A DNA stretch of 64,000 nucleotides from Richelia sinica FACHB-800 (GTDB taxonomy: Bacteria > Cyanobacteriota > Cyanobacteriia > Cyanobacteriales > Nostocaceae): positions 1-64,000 of the forward strand of contig NZ_JACJTT010000016.1 of assembly GCF_014698825.1 (NCBI RefSeq). Reading direction: 5' to 3'. The notes under the pieces are model-generated. The model saw only the letters and a program-made list of their open reading frames with translations, ran no database searches and was not told the origin of the DNA. Of the stretch, positions 1 to 9,569 are shown in pieces (within the stretch, counting starts at the first letter, position 1; the number at the start of each line of letters is the position of its first letter). A program made the position numbers and the translations under genes.

Positions 1-287
1 GTAAATGTTTGAGGATTTGTAATTCTACGTCCATTGCTCTACCTACCTTGTAGAGTTTTTTCTTTTAACTATTATATTCTTTATTCTCGGAAAGTGACAG
101 AAGAGGGGTACTCTCAGTTTTTTTTGATAAATTTAGAGTTTAATTGAATTAATGGTAATCATTGAAAAGATTAAATTTGAACAAAAAATATTAAGAATGC
201 ACTCATATGAAGGCATTCTTAAATCACAAATTAACATCTCAAATGGTTCAAATATCGACTAACCCAGCAAACAGAGTTAAGATATGG

Positions 288-716
288 TTATTCTAATTCG
301 TCTGTCATACTAGGATTAATTAAGGTAATATCATACTCAGTCGCATCTGTTTGTCCCGGACGCTGATTATCTTTCAAGAGATAGTAAATTGCGCGTACCT
401 GTGGACCAAACACAATCTCATCTTCATTTCTTAAATCATGGGCAGGGATTTTGCGTCCGTTGATCATTAAACCATTGGAACTAGGCCGACCTTTTGCATC
501 TCCATCAACGATGCGGTAATAGTAACTATTAGCTTTATTCTTGCGAGGTAATCTTACTAATGTGGCATGATAACGGGAGACAAATTGGGAAATGAGACGA
601 ATATTGCATTCACGGTCTCTACCAATAGAATAGACAGCATTTTCTAAAGTAAATTCTTTGCGTCCTTGATTGTCTTCAATAATTAATAGATGGCTTTCAT
701 TAGATTCGGCTGCCAT
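288..716 (-). CDS. FHA domain protein
   Basis: Small forkhead-associated protein that should bind phosphothreonine on partner proteins, so a reader module in Ser/Thr-kinase signalling. Nearly the whole chain is one FHA fold: the GRDREC stretch before the first recognition loop, the SRYH (SxxH) phosphopeptide contact, and the SSNGLMINGRK strand pair are visible. No signal peptide, membrane segment or second domain. An in-frame TTG at 756-758 would add 14 residues; the ATG at 714-716 is preferred because the recognisable sequence starts there, although neither start has a clear ribosome site. It stands alone on the minus strand; the partner kinase is not in the window. Confidence 0.85.
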   Translation of the reverse strand: MAAESNESHLLIIEDNQGRKEFTLENAVYSIGRDRECNIRLISQFVSRYHATLVRLPRKNKANSYYYRIVDGDAKGRPSSNGLMINGRKIPAHDLRNEDEIVFGPQVRAIYYLLKDNQRPGQTDATEYDITLINPSMTDELE

Positions 717-1005
717 TGACAGATAGTGATTTAAATGGGTTGAACTTTGATAAATCAAGATTGGTGCAGTTTATAGTGCTAATAATTAGACTGATTAAAA
801 TCAGTGTCAGTGAGTCTAATCAGAAAAAAGTAGCTGATTTACTTGAGCAGAGTACAACTAGGTTGGGATTTTAGCTATAACTGTTTGCTTAGTAAGTTTA
901 ACCATCTGCATCAGATGTATAACGACTGATCAGAACCTCAGTTTACCGCAAGATTGACCCTGAATGTTGCTTCAAGATATTACCTCCGAAGGAAAATGTA
1001 GCCAA

Positions 1006-3402
1006 TTAAAGCACAAAACGTTTTAACAAAATTGAGTTAGTAACGACACTGACTGAGCTAAAGGCCATGAATGCTGCGGCACTGGATGGAGTGAGGATAA
1101 AACCCGTACTTGGGAATAATACACCTGCTGCCAGGGGAATTCCAATTGTATTATAGGCAAAAGCCCAAAACAAATTTTGGCGGATGGTGTTAAAGGTAGC
1201 GCGACTGAGTTTAATAGAGGTGACAACATCTTGCAAGCGATCGCCTATTAATACTATTTCAGCAGTTTCCATTGCTACATCTGTACTGGATTGGAGAGCA
1301 ATTCCCACATCTGCTTGGGATAAAGCAGGGGCATCGTTAATACCATCTCCTACCATGGCGACAACACCAGGATTTTCACCAGTTTGTAGAGATTGAATAA
1401 TACTAGCTTTCTTGGCTGGGGGAATACCTGCTATGACATCAGTGTTATCTATACCTAATTGTTGGGCTATGGTGGTGGCAGCTTCTAATCTATCGCCACT
1501 GAGTACCATGACTCGTAAACCCATTTGCTGTAATTGGCTGACTGCCTCTTTCGCGTCTGGTCTGGGGGTGTCACTGGCAGCGATAAGACCAATTAAATTG
1601 TTTTCTAGGGCTACACCAATCACTGTTTTTCCTTGTGCAGCTAACTTTTGCCCTTGCTGTTGAGCAGTTTCGCTAATTATAATCCCGTGGTGGTTTAACC
1701 AGTCCCAATTACCTAACAAAACGGGTTTACCTTCCACCATTGCTGACACTCCCAGACCTGCTTCTGTGTGAAAATCAACGGTGTGGGGAATAGATAGGTT
1801 TTGTTGTTGTGCAGCTTGTTGAATGGCCTTAGCCAAGGGATGATATGTGCCATTTTCCACAGCCGCAGCTAGTTGGAGGAGTTGAGAAGGGGTGATATTT
1901 TCTGCCAAAACCATGCAGTCTGTCACCGTGGGATGCCCAGTGGTGAGAGTACCTGTTTTATCAAACACTACTGTTTTGAGTTGGTGGACTTTTTCTAAAA
2001 CGTCACCACCTTTGATGAGTAGACCCTTTTCTGCACCCATCGCTGTACCTACGAGGATAGCCGTAGGGGTAGCTAGTCCTAACGCACAGGGACATGCAAC
2101 GACCATAACTGCGATCGCTAGTTTTAAACTAATTAGCAGTGGGGAAAACTGGGTACTGGTTACATGGTGATTATCAACCAAGTGGTGCATCATCCCCATA
2201 CCACTGGACATAGTGACAGCCGGCCAAATGTGAGTGCCAAAAAAGTACCAAAAAATGAATGTTAAACAGGATGCTGTGAGGACACCATAGGTAAAATAAC
2301 CAGATATTGTGTCTGCTAACTTTTGGACTGGGGCTTTACGAGTTTGGGCAGCTTCCACTAAGGCGACAATATGGGCTAAAGTCGTATCATCGCCAGTTCT
2401 GGTAGCTTGAATAGCGATCGCTCCTGATTGGTTAATAGTTCCCCCCGTCACCCTATCTCCCACTTGTTTGACCACTGGGACTGCTTCCCCCGTCAGCATC
2501 GACTCATCCACAGTTGTTTGTCCCCAGCGCACTTCCCCATCCACGGGAATTTTATCTCCTGGCAAAACCTGTAACCATTCACCTACACGTACCTGTTCCG
2601 CCGGAATTTCAACTATATTCGCTCCCGCTAAAGTTTCTATCTCTGGATTAACAATTAATCTAGCTGTCTGCGGTTGCAGTGCTAACAACTTTCTAAAAGC
2701 CAAGGCCGCACGACCCCTAGCTTGTTGTTCCAATGTTTTACCTAAAAGAATGAACCCCAGCATCATCACAGGTTCATCAAAAAAGCATTCCCAACCCATT
2801 TGAGGAAATAACAGGGCCACTAAGCTAGTAGTGTAGGCAGTTAAGGTTCCTAACCCCACCAAGGTATTCATATTGGGTGCACCCCGTCGCCAACCCAACC
2901 AACCATCAACAATGATGGGACGACCGGGAATCAACAATGCTACAGTTGCTAACCCACAATGAAACCAAATGTTTTTTAAGAAGGGAAAAATGGAAGTGCC
3001 AACTTCTCCAAAATGGGCAATGACAGAAAAACCAAGTAACACACCAGCAATGACTAACTGTCTCATTGCCGTCTGCATTTCTTGGCGCTGTTTAGTTGCT
3101 TGGGTCTCTAAATGAGAATTGCTACTTGTCCCATGCTGGGCTTGACGATGTTGGCTAGGAAATCCTGAAGCTGTTAATCCTTGGGCCAGAACATCTCCTA
3201 CAACTGTACCAGTCTCAGCCTCCACCACAGCCACTTCTGTTGCCAGATTCACACAGACGTTTTTCACCCCTGGTTGTTGGGTTAGCTGTCTTTCCACTGC
3301 TTTCACACAGCCAGCACACTTCATACCCCCAACATCTAAAATAATCTTTTCTGTGGCGGGTGTAGATTCTGGAGTTAGGTCAGTTTTTGGGACAAGTTGC
3401 AT
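1006..3402 (-). CDS. Copper-type heavy-metal P1B ATPase (CopA/CtaA/PacS-like)
   Basis: Membrane pump that exports or delivers monovalent copper using ATP. In order: one N-terminal heavy-metal-associated domain with GMKCAGC (residues 26-32), eight expected membrane helices, actuator TGE (304-306), CPC metal site in helix 6 (437-439), phosphorylation motif DKTGT (481-485), HP of the nucleotide domain (521-522) and GDGIND (685-690). The YN (750-751) and MAFSS (779-783) residues in the last two helices are the Cu(I) signature of subgroup P1B-1, arguing against Zn/Cd. In cyanobacteria such pumps feed plastocyanin and cytochrome oxidase in thylakoids (PacS) or plasma membrane (CtaA); sequence alone does not decide which. 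Unusual: a Met/His-rich loop (about 398-413) just before the CPC helix, on the non-cytoplasmic side. Confidence 0.95.
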   Translation of the reverse strand: MQLVPKTDLTPESTPATEKIILDVGGMKCAGCVKAVERQLTQQPGVKNVCVNLATEVAVVEAETGTVVGDVLAQGLTASGFPSQHRQAQHGTSSNSHLETQATKQRQEMQTAMRQLVIAGVLLGFSVIAHFGEVGTSIFPFLKNIWFHCGLATVALLIPGRPIIVDGWLGWRRGAPNMNTLVGLGTLTAYTTSLVALLFPQMGWECFFDEPVMMLGFILLGKTLEQQARGRAALAFRKLLALQPQTARLIVNPEIETLAGANIVEIPAEQVRVGEWLQVLPGDKIPVDGEVRWGQTTVDESMLTGEAVPVVKQVGDRVTGGTINQSGAIAIQATRTGDDTTLAHIVALVEAAQTRKAPVQKLADTISGYFTYGVLTASCLTFIFWYFFGTHIWPAVTMSSGMGMMHHLVDNHHVTSTQFSPLLISLKLAIAVMVVACPCALGLATPTAILVGTAMGAEKGLLIKGGDVLEKVHQLKTVVFDKTGTLTTGHPTVTDCMVLAENITPSQLLQLAAAVENGTYHPLAKAIQQAAQQQNLSIPHTVDFHTEAGLGVSAMVEGKPVLLGNWDWLNHHGIIISETAQQQGQKLAAQGKTVIGVALENNLIGLIAASDTPRPDAKEAVSQLQQMGLRVMVLSGDRLEAATTIAQQLGIDNTDVIAGIPPAKKASIIQSLQTGENPGVVAMVGDGINDAPALSQADVGIALQSSTDVAMETAEIVLIGDRLQDVVTSIKLSRATFNTIRQNLFWAFAYNTIGIPLAAGVLFPSTGFILTPSSAAAFMAFSSVSVVTNSILLKRFVL

Positions 3403-3611
3403 GGCAGGTTTGAAGATTCGCTACTACATGAAAAACGCTGCATCAACAGCGCCTCTATTTTGAGGGTAGGCGAAATCTGGGGCAATAGAGGTATACCAGT
3501 GAATATTTTTTAGGAAGTAGATAGCGGGGCTTAGGCAGAAAAAAGAGCCGAAAAGAGGTTACAATGCAGGGATGGTATAGCTTTCACATTAGACCTATGG
3601 TGAAAATTAAT

Positions 3612-3640
3612 GTAGAGACGTTCTGCCGGAACGTCTCTAC
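3612..3640. repeat. Perfect 12-bp inverted repeat (REP-like hairpin)
   Basis: Arms GTAGAGACGTTC and GAACGTCTCTAC are exact reverse complements around a 5-base loop TGCCG. Hairpins of this type are scattered between genes in Nostoc-like genomes; no T-run follows, so a terminator role is unproven. Confidence 0.8.
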
Positions 3641-3695
3641 AAGGGTTTCAAACCACGCAAGAAGCCTTTAGAACAGCAATCTCTTTTCGTTTTTT

Positions 3696-3722
3696 GTTCG
3701 CGTAGCCTGTGCCTTGCACATA
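3696..3722 (+). repeat. Diverged copy of the GTTCGCG dispersed repeat
   Basis: Starts GTTCGCGTAGC and ends CTTGCACATA, resembling the better-conserved copies at 7128, 7228, 16174 and the inverted copies at 61033, 61133 and 61233. Non-coding. Confidence 0.55.
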
Positions 3723-3825
3723 TAGCTAACCATTAATCGTGACGTATTTGCCTATAAAGCCAGTTTCGGCTTTATTTGGGCTTAATTTTTGTCTAAGTCC
3801 CGTTAACCAAAACTTAGATTGAGTT

Positions 3826-4320
3826 ATGGAGCAGATAGTTATTAGAAATATGCAGCATGAAGATGTAAACGCTGTAGTCAACGTTTATGCTGAGGTGTTT
3901 GATGGAACTTATGTTGGTTTTGGCGAACTCAGTGCAGGAATGGGAAAAGCACCTGGGGTACCTTGTAATCAGGCTCCAGATATTTTCCGAGACGAATTGC
4001 ACGATTTACTACGCGATACAACAAGTAATGGCCTTTTCGTTGCTAGTGTTGGTGACCAGGTAATTGGTTTTGCTGTTGTTGTGTTGCACGATAAAGATGT
4101 TGGTTTAGAATGTTGGCTAAATGATCTTGGAGTTAGCCTAAAATGGCAAAAACACGGTATTGGACAAAAACTGATAGAGAAAGTTTTTGACTGGGCACTT
4201 CAGGAAAAGGGAGCTAATTACTGTTTGCTAGAAAGTGGAGTTAAAAATAAGACTGCCCACAAACTTTTTGAGCGTATGGGGTTTCAACCGCTCTCAACAG
4301 TTTTTTGGAAAGGTCAGTAG
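3826..4320 (+). CDS. GNAT family N-acetyltransferase
   Basis: Cytosolic acetyltransferase that would move an acetyl group from acetyl-CoA to an amine; the substrate cannot be read from the sequence. The acetyl-CoA pyrophosphate-binding motif is visible as QKHGIG followed by QKLIEKV in the second half, and the C-terminal TAHKLFERMGF is the usual GNAT strand-helix end. At 164 residues it is a single complete domain. The start is ATG in a clear reading frame after the repeat-bearing intergenic region. It converges on the glutathione reductase gene, 48 bases away, and does not look operonic. Confidence 0.88.
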   Translation: MEQIVIRNMQHEDVNAVVNVYAEVFDGTYVGFGELSAGMGKAPGVPCNQAPDIFRDELHDLLRDTTSNGLFVASVGDQVIGFAVVVLHDKDVGLECWLNDLGVSLKWQKHGIGQKLIEKVFDWALQEKGANYCLLESGVKNKTAHKLFERMGFQPLSTVFWKGQ

Positions 4321-4368
4321 ACCGAAAACTTTTACCAACGCCAAAAATAGCAGTCTGTAATACTGTTT

Positions 4369-5730
4369 TTAACGCATAGTAACAAACTCTTCGGCTGAAC
4401 TGGGATGAATACCCACTGTGGCATCAAAATCAGCTTTAGTAGCACCCATTTTTACAGCGATCGCTACTCCTTGTATAATTTCCGCAGCATGATTGCCCAC
4501 CATGTGCGCTCCCAGGACTTGATCAGTATTCTGGTCAACCACAAGTTTCATCATGGTTTTTTCGTCTTTACCAGCTAAGGTGTAGTACATCGGCCGGAAA
4601 CGAGAGCGATAAATTTTGATGGCATCATCACCATATTTCTTTCTTGCTTCTGCCTCGGTTAAACCCACTGTTGCAGCTTCGGGATAGGTAAAAATGGCAG
4701 TGGGGATATTTTCATAACTCATGGTGCGAGACTTGCCACCAAATACCGTATCAGCAAAGGCTCTACCTTCATTAATGGCCACAGGTGTTAAATTAATTTT
4801 GTTAGTACAATCTCCCACAGCATAAATATTTTCTTCAGCTGTGAGGCTGTATTCATCAACAATAATTGCCCCATTTTCTCGCATCTGAACTTTAGTATTT
4901 TCTAAACCCAGATTTTTGGTATTGGGTAGACGACCAAGGGCCGCTAAACTCACCGCATCAGCGACTACAGTTTCTGCTTCTTGTCCTGCTTGACGAACTG
5001 TAACTTTCACTCCTTCTGCATCTTTTTCAATGGCAACTTGTTCAGTATGATTAACAATCCGAATGCCATGATTAATCATAGCCTGTTGAATTTCCGACCG
5101 TAAATCATCATCAAAACCGCGCAAAATCATGTCACCCCGAATTATCTGGGTTACCTCTGTTCCTAACCCATTTAAAATACAAGCAAATTCTGACCCAATA
5201 TAACCAGCACCTAAAATTACTATCCGTTGAGGTTGTGCTTTTAAATTGAAAACATCGTCGGAAGTCAAAGCATGTTCAATGCCAACAATATTTGGTTTTA
5301 CTGGTTGCCCACCCACAGCAATTAAAATTTTATCCGCTGTTACTTGGCGGTCTTCACCCACCGCAATTGTATGCGCGTCAATTAATTTCGCGTAAGCCGG
5401 GAATAACTCAACTTGAGAGTTATCTAACATCCGTTGATAAATCCCATTGAGGCGTGTCACTTCATTATTGACAGCCGTAATCATTTTTTCCCAATTCAAA
5501 GAACTAGCTACAGGACTCCAACCGTAGCCTTGAGACTCTGCAAATATATCGGCAAAATGGGAAGCATAAACCATTAATTTTTTCGGCACACACCCACGAT
5601 TTACACAAGTTCCACCTAGTCTGTCAAACTCAGCAATGCCGACTTTTGCCCCATATTCTGCTGCTCTTCTCGCTGTAGCAATTCCACCAGAACCCGCACC
5701 AATTACAAATAAATCAAAATCGTAGGTCAT
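4369..5730 (-). CDS. gor: Glutathione reductase
   Basis: FAD flavoenzyme that reduces glutathione disulfide with NADPH in the cytosol. N-terminal FAD site GAGSGG (11-16); redox-active disulfide in TCVNRGC (Cys42, Cys47); second nucleotide-binding segment ILGAGYIGSEF near residue 170; C-terminal HPSSAEEF (from His442) with the catalytic His-Glu pair of the partner subunit. Length 453 is normal. The second nucleotide motif is GxGxxG, with arginine in IIRGDMILR where NADPH enzymes carry basic residues. Downstream of, and on the same strand as, the peroxiredoxin (174-base gap), giving a thiol-based peroxide-defence pair. Dihydrolipoamide and mercuric reductases are excluded by the GR-specific C-terminus. 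Confidence 0.95.
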   Translation of the reverse strand: MTYDFDLFVIGAGSGGIATARRAAEYGAKVGIAEFDRLGGTCVNRGCVPKKLMVYASHFADIFAESQGYGWSPVASSLNWEKMITAVNNEVTRLNGIYQRMLDNSQVELFPAYAKLIDAHTIAVGEDRQVTADKILIAVGGQPVKPNIVGIEHALTSDDVFNLKAQPQRIVILGAGYIGSEFACILNGLGTEVTQIIRGDMILRGFDDDLRSEIQQAMINHGIRIVNHTEQVAIEKDAEGVKVTVRQAGQEAETVVADAVSLAALGRLPNTKNLGLENTKVQMRENGAIIVDEYSLTAEENIYAVGDCTNKINLTPVAINEGRAFADTVFGGKSRTMSYENIPTAIFTYPEAATVGLTEAEARKKYGDDAIKIYRSRFRPMYYTLAGKDEKTMMKLVVDQNTDQVLGAHMVGNHAAEIIQGVAIAVKMGATKADFDATVGIHPSSAEEFVTMR

Positions 5731-5904
5731 AATCTATATTCTGTTTGAATATTTATACTATATGCTATTGCATTTTTGTCAAAAAAGATGGATTTAGAAG
5801 AGGGATTTGAGATAGCTATTGGTTTACCTCATTCATTAACTTTCTGGTAGATACCAAAAGTTAAATTAATACCCAAATCCCCAATCTAAAATTAATTAAC
5901 CAAT

Positions 5905-6441
5905 TTACTTTTTGACAGATTGCAGATATTTCAACATGGTGTCTGCATCAGAAACTTCAAAGGGGTCTGTGGGGCAGTTATCTTCGTATCCTGGCTCAAT
6001 AAATATCTTTTCAATCTTGCCGTCATCGACAACCATTGAATAACGCCAAGACCGTAACCCAAAACCAAGATTAGATTTATCAACTAACATCCCCATTTTG
6101 CGGGTAAATTCACCGTTACCATCGGGTAGCAAGAAGACATTTTTAGCACCTTGTTGTTTACCCCATTGGAACATAACGAAGGCATCATTGACAGAAACAC
6201 AAATGACTTCATCAACACCTAATGCCTTGAATTCATTATAAAGTTCTTCGTAGCGGGGCAGGTGGGAGGTAGAACAGGTGGGTGTAAAAGCACCAGGTAA
6301 GGAAAACACGACTACGCGCTTACCACCAAAGATTTCTGCTGTTGTCCGGTCTTGCCAACGGAAGGGGTTGGGGCCACCAATAGATTCGTCACGCACACGG
6401 GTTTTAAAGACAACGTTAGGTACTTTTTCGATTACAGCCAT
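5905..6441 (-). CDS. Type II peroxiredoxin (Prx5-like)
   Basis: Thiol peroxidase that reduces H2O2 and alkyl hydroperoxides. The peroxidatic cysteine is Cys56 in PGAFTPTCS, the type II/Prx5 signature; further cysteines are Cys81 (VICVSVND) and Cys156 (EDNCPTDP), so the resolving partner may be internal or a glutaredoxin/thioredoxin. A leading stretch of about 30 residues with [12 protein letters not shown] is typical of cyanobacterial members. An AGAGG-like ribosome site precedes the ATG. It is divergent from a PerR-type regulator across 179 bases, the same arrangement as Synechocystis sll1621/slr1738, so PerR control is very likely. Confidence 0.93.
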   Translation of the reverse strand: MAVIEKVPNVVFKTRVRDESIGGPNPFRWQDRTTAEIFGGKRVVVFSLPGAFTPTCSTSHLPRYEELYNEFKALGVDEVICVSVNDAFVMFQWGKQQGAKNVFLLPDGNGEFTRKMGMLVDKSNLGFGLRSWRYSMVVDDGKIEKIFIEPGYEDNCPTDPFEVSDADTMLKYLQSVKK

Positions 6442-6486
6442 GTTGACCTCTGGAGGGATGAATTTTCTTTCGTTTCGTTATATCTC

Positions 6487-6497
6487 AGAATAATTCT
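6487..6497. promoter_or_regulatory. Candidate PerR/Fur operator
   Basis: AGAATAATTCT is a perfect 5-1-5 dyad in the 179-base divergent region between the peroxiredoxin and perR, 46 bases upstream of the peroxiredoxin start. Fur/PerR boxes are 7-1-7 dyads of similar AT-rich make-up, and on one side the match continues as ATTCTAA. The region is AT-rich, so chance is not excluded. Confidence 0.4.
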
Positions 6498-6620
6498 AAC
6501 TTAAGAATTAATCAATAGTTATAAATACTTAAATTTTAATGGAGTTATAATTAACTACTAATTACTAAAAGGGAAAGATTATAATAAAAAGCGATAGATT
6601 ATCAAAATGTCGCCACAAGT

Positions 6621-7067
6621 ATGCAGCAACAAGCAAACGCAATTGTCCAAACCTTAAAGTCCAAGGGTTTGAGGGTGACACCTCAGCGATTTGCGGTCTA
6701 TGCAAATTTGTTATCTCGTAGTGATCACCCTACTGTTGAACAAATACTGATAGATTTAAATAAAGATTGCCCAGTGTCTTCTCAAGCCACGATTTACAGT
6801 TCCTTGCAAGCGTTGAGGGAAGCGGGTTTAGTGCGGGAAGTGCTATTAGAAGAGGGAGTTTCCCGCTACGATGCTAATATTGATGCCCACCATCATTTTT
6901 ACTGCCGCTGCTGCGGTGCCATAGAAGATATACCTTGGGATACATTCCAGAGTATACAACTGAAGAGCTTACGTCGTGGCTTGAGCGCAGAAACCTATGA
7001 AGTGACAGTCAAAGGCGTGTGTGACAGTTGTGATGGTTCTGTGAGTAAGGGAACAGGGAACAGGTGA
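6621..7067 (+). CDS. perR: PerR (FurC) peroxide-sensing repressor
   Basis: Fur-family DNA-binding regulator that senses peroxide through metal-catalysed histidine oxidation. N-terminal winged helix with RVTPQRFAVY and SSQATIYSSLQALREAGLV; dimer domain with HHHFYCRCCG. The regulatory metal ligands of Bacillus PerR (His37, Asp85, His91, His93, Asp104) have exact counterparts here shifted by one: His36, Asp84, His90, His92, Asp103. Structural zinc cysteines are Cys95/Cys98 and Cys134/Cys137. Divergent from the peroxiredoxin, its expected target. Odd: the last codons run into a CAGGTGA heptamer array, whose first unit supplies the TGA stop, so the C-terminus after Cys137 is probably repeat-derived. 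Confidence 0.93.
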   Translation: MQQQANAIVQTLKSKGLRVTPQRFAVYANLLSRSDHPTVEQILIDLNKDCPVSSQATIYSSLQALREAGLVREVLLEEGVSRYDANIDAHHHFYCRCCGAIEDIPWDTFQSIQLKSLRRGLSAETYEVTVKGVCDSCDGSVSKGTGNR

Positions 7068-7095
7068 CAGGTGACAGGTGACAGGTGACAGGTGA
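7061..7095 (+). repeat. Heptamer tandem repeat CAGGTGA x5
   Basis: Five perfect head-to-tail copies of CAGGTGA followed by CAG, belonging to the short tandem repeats of heterocystous cyanobacteria. The perR stop codon (7065-7067) is inside the first unit. The same heptamer appears at the ends of the 91-bp elements at 13041 and 40285. Confidence 0.9.
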
Positions 7096-7127
7096 CAGAG
7101 AAAGAAAAGTTGATTTGATTTTCTTCT

Positions 7128-7153
7128 GTTCGCGCAGCGTGCCGTAGGCATAC
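7128..7153 (+). repeat. GTTCGCG dispersed repeat, copy
   Basis: GTTCGCGCAGCGTGCCGTAG then GCATAC. An identical copy starts exactly 100 bases later at 7228, and inverted near-copies occur at 61033 and 61133. Confidence 0.85.
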
Positions 7154-7157
7154 TTGT

Positions 7158-7219
7158 GTACGGGCGGGTTTACCAAAATTCTCGTTCATAGTTGATGATA
7201 TCTGTAAACCCGCCCCTAC
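7158..7219 (-). mobile_element. 62-bp MITE-like element, copy 1
   Basis: Bounded by 15-base imperfect terminal inverted repeats (GTACGGGCGGGTTTA and TAAACCCGCCCCTAC) around an AT-rich core containing AACGAGAATTTT when read on the minus strand. Two near-identical copies, inverted relative to this one, lie 54 kb away at 61068 and 61168. It is too small to encode anything and sits between two GTTCGCG repeats spaced 100 bases apart. Confidence 0.8.
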
Positions 7220-7227
7220 TGACTTCT

Positions 7228-7253
7228 GTTCGCGCAGCGTGCCGTAGGCATAC
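7228..7253 (+). repeat. GTTCGCG dispersed repeat, second copy
   Basis: Same 26 bases as 7128-7153, followed by a partial duplication of its 3' end (TGTAGGCATAC) and then by TTCTGAACTTCTGTCTTCTG-type repeats that end at the stop codon of the hybrid kinase gene. Confidence 0.85.
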
Positions 7254-7301
7254 TGTAGGCATACTTCTGAACTTCTGTCTTCTGTCTTCTGAACTCCTTC
7301 T

Positions 7302-9569
7302 TCAATGCAAAACTTTCTCCAAGGTGAGCAATAGCTCATTGACAGTGTAGGGCTTGGATAAAAATGTACTTACTCCTACTGAGCCAATTGCGGTTAGTTT
7401 ACTGCTAGACATCAGTCCGCTAGTGGCAACAATTTTGACTTGGGGATTAATTTTGCGTAAAGTGCGGATAGCGGTGACACCATCTAAAGCTGGCAACATT
7501 AAATCCATCAGTACCACACTGATTTTATCCATATGTTGAGCGTAGAGTGCGATCGCCTCTATTCCGTCACTGGCAATTAAGGTCTTGTAATTATTGGTTT
7601 CCAAAGACTCTTTAGTAATATCTTGAATTGCTGGTTCATCATCTACTACTAAAATCAGTTCTCCATTGCCTGTGAGGGGAACTAAGTTTTCACTGGTGAA
7701 TGTTTCTTCTTGGGGGGCTGCGGGTAGGTAAACTTTAAAACAGGTACCCTTTGCCAATTCACTATCTACACTCAAAAAACCACCGTGGCTTTTAATAATT
7801 CCCAAGGCTGTAGATAACCCTAAACCTGTTCCCTGTCCTATTGGCTTGGTTGTAAAAAATGGCTCAAAAATCCGATCAATAATATCTTTGGCAATACCTG
7901 AACCTGTATCCGTGACACTAACAACAATATAGGGGCCTGTGTGGGCCTCCAGATTCATCCGGGCATAATTATCATCAATCAAGAGATTTTCTGCACATAT
8001 TTGCAGTAAACCACCATCGGGCATGGCATCATGGGCATTGACACAGAGATTCATCAAGACCTGATGTAACTGAGTACCATCTCCCGATACCATCCATAAA
8101 TCTTGGGGGATATCTGTATACACTTCGATGGATTTGGGAAAAGTCTCTCTCAGGATTTTCGTGACTTCGACAATGATGTGACGCAGTTGTAAGTTAATAC
8201 GCTTGCCTTGGACTCCCCGTGCGAAGGATAATACCTGCTTGACTAAATCGGAACCACGTCTAGCATTGGTTTCCAGAATTTCTAGAAGTAATTGTGTGCG
8301 ATCGTCAGCATCGGGAAATTTTAATGCTAATAGTTGTGCTCCTGCTAAAATTGGCGTGAGGATATTATTCAAATCATGGGCAATTCCACTAGCAAGAGTA
8401 CCGATACTTTCTAAACGTTGAGTCCGAAATAATTTTGTTTCCAGTAGTTTCTTTTCAGTAATATCTGTATCAACAATCAGGATTGATTTTGGTCTTCCTT
8501 GTTCATCACTGACTAAACTCCAGCGGCTAGAAACCACAATTTTCTGACCCTGTTTAGAAACTGTGGTTAATTCTCCTTGCCATTTACCTTGATTAATTAC
8601 TTGTAAAAACGCAGCTTCCAAATCTGGAAGCTGTTGTTCAGTCAACAATATCTCATTGGCATTTTTGCCGTAAACTTCGCTAGCTTGCCAACCGTATAAA
8701 GTTTCTGCACCATGACTCCAAAACAAGATTTGGTTTTCTAAGTCTCGTACACAAATAGCATCAGTGGTAATATCTAACAGTGCAGCTTGTTCGTGGATTT
8801 TTGCTTCTGCTTGTTTTCTTTCACTAATATCAATACTGGCACAAGTTATACCAACTATCTCCTGGGACTCGTTGCGTAGTGGTTCTACGGTTAAATCGTA
8901 ATAACGAGTTTCCTGACCCGTATAAATAGAAACTTCTGCCCTGGTGCTAATACAGCTATTCAGGACACTAATTTTGATTTGTGTGAGACGTTGGGCATCA
9001 CCAGGATCAATTAAATCCTCATCTCTTTTTCCTAACATTTCCTCAACAGCAAAGCCCAAAAAAGGATTGTAAACCCAGGTATATCTTAATTCTCTATCTT
9101 GGTTGTAGACAAAGATGGGGGAATTTTGCAGAGCAACACGAAATCGTTCTTCACTATGGCGGAGTGCTTCTTCTATTCGCTGTCTTTCTATGGCATAGCG
9201 CATAGAACGGACAAGCACATCACCTGTGACTTGGCCTTTAATTAAATAATCCTGCGCTCCTTCCTGCATAGCCCGAATGGTTAAATTTTCATCGTCTGTA
9301 CCTGTCAAGATGATAATTGGCGTAGCCTGGGCACGATGAAGAACAGCTAAGAAGGTATCCCACCCTTGACTATCTGGCAGTGACAAGTCGAGTAAGATAA
9401 CATCAAAAATGTCCTGACGAAGAGAATTGAGGGCTTCAGACAACCTTTCCACGGTAATTAAATCTACCACAGTGGTAGTTACCTCTGTGAGCAATGCTTG
9501 TAATAAAAAGACATCACCAGGATTATCTTCTACTAACAAGACTTTAATAGTTTTACCTGCGATTACCAT
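7302..9569 (-). CDS. Hybrid histidine kinase REC-PAS-PAS-HisKA-HATPase-REC
   Basis: Soluble hybrid sensor kinase, third gene of a phosphorelay operon. Numbering from a longer ATG-less frame start (9602): N-terminal receiver with phospho-acceptor Asp72, two PAS domains (about 145-265 and 270-385), HisKA with phospho-His409 in GIAHDLNNIL, HATPase with N518/N522, DTGSGI (565-570) and GTGLGL (591-596), then a C-terminal receiver with Asp700 and Lys750. The ATG at 9569 is preferred: it overlaps the TGA of the upstream regulator gene by one base (TGATG), a classic sign of translational coupling. No transmembrane helix. The receiver at each end suggests it takes phosphate from an upstream kinase and passes it internally. 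Output partner unknown. Confidence 0.93.
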   Translation of the reverse strand: MVIAGKTIKVLLVEDNPGDVFLLQALLTEVTTTVVDLITVERLSEALNSLRQDIFDVILLDLSLPDSQGWDTFLAVLHRAQATPIIILTGTDDENLTIRAMQEGAQDYLIKGQVTGDVLVRSMRYAIERQRIEEALRHSEERFRVALQNSPIFVYNQDRELRYTWVYNPFLGFAVEEMLGKRDEDLIDPGDAQRLTQIKISVLNSCISTRAEVSIYTGQETRYYDLTVEPLRNESQEIVGITCASIDISERKQAEAKIHEQAALLDITTDAICVRDLENQILFWSHGAETLYGWQASEVYGKNANEILLTEQQLPDLEAAFLQVINQGKWQGELTTVSKQGQKIVVSSRWSLVSDEQGRPKSILIVDTDITEKKLLETKLFRTQRLESIGTLASGIAHDLNNILTPILAGAQLLALKFPDADDRTQLLLEILETNARRGSDLVKQVLSFARGVQGKRINLQLRHIIVEVTKILRETFPKSIEVYTDIPQDLWMVSGDGTQLHQVLMNLCVNAHDAMPDGGLLQICAENLLIDDNYARMNLEAHTGPYIVVSVTDTGSGIAKDIIDRIFEPFFTTKPIGQGTGLGLSTALGIIKSHGGFLSVDSELAKGTCFKVYLPAAPQEETFTSENLVPLTGNGELILVVDDEPAIQDITKESLETNNYKTLIASDGIEAIALYAQHMDKISVVLMDLMLPALDGVTAIRTLRKINPQVKIVATSGLMSSSKLTAIGSVGVSTFLSKPYTVNELLLTLEKVLH

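Larger units (their letters stand above)
3403..3825. other. Intergenic region with two short repeats
   Basis: 423 bases without a gene between the ATPase start and the acetyltransferase start. It holds a perfect 12-bp-arm hairpin (3612-3640) and a diverged copy of the GTTCGCG repeat (3696-3722). No promoter could be assigned with confidence. Confidence 0.7.

Noticed and set aside
6969-7339. Minus-strand frames across the perR end and repeats
   Set aside because: Their translations are just the repeat units (for example LSPVTCHLSPV from the heptamer), no protein.
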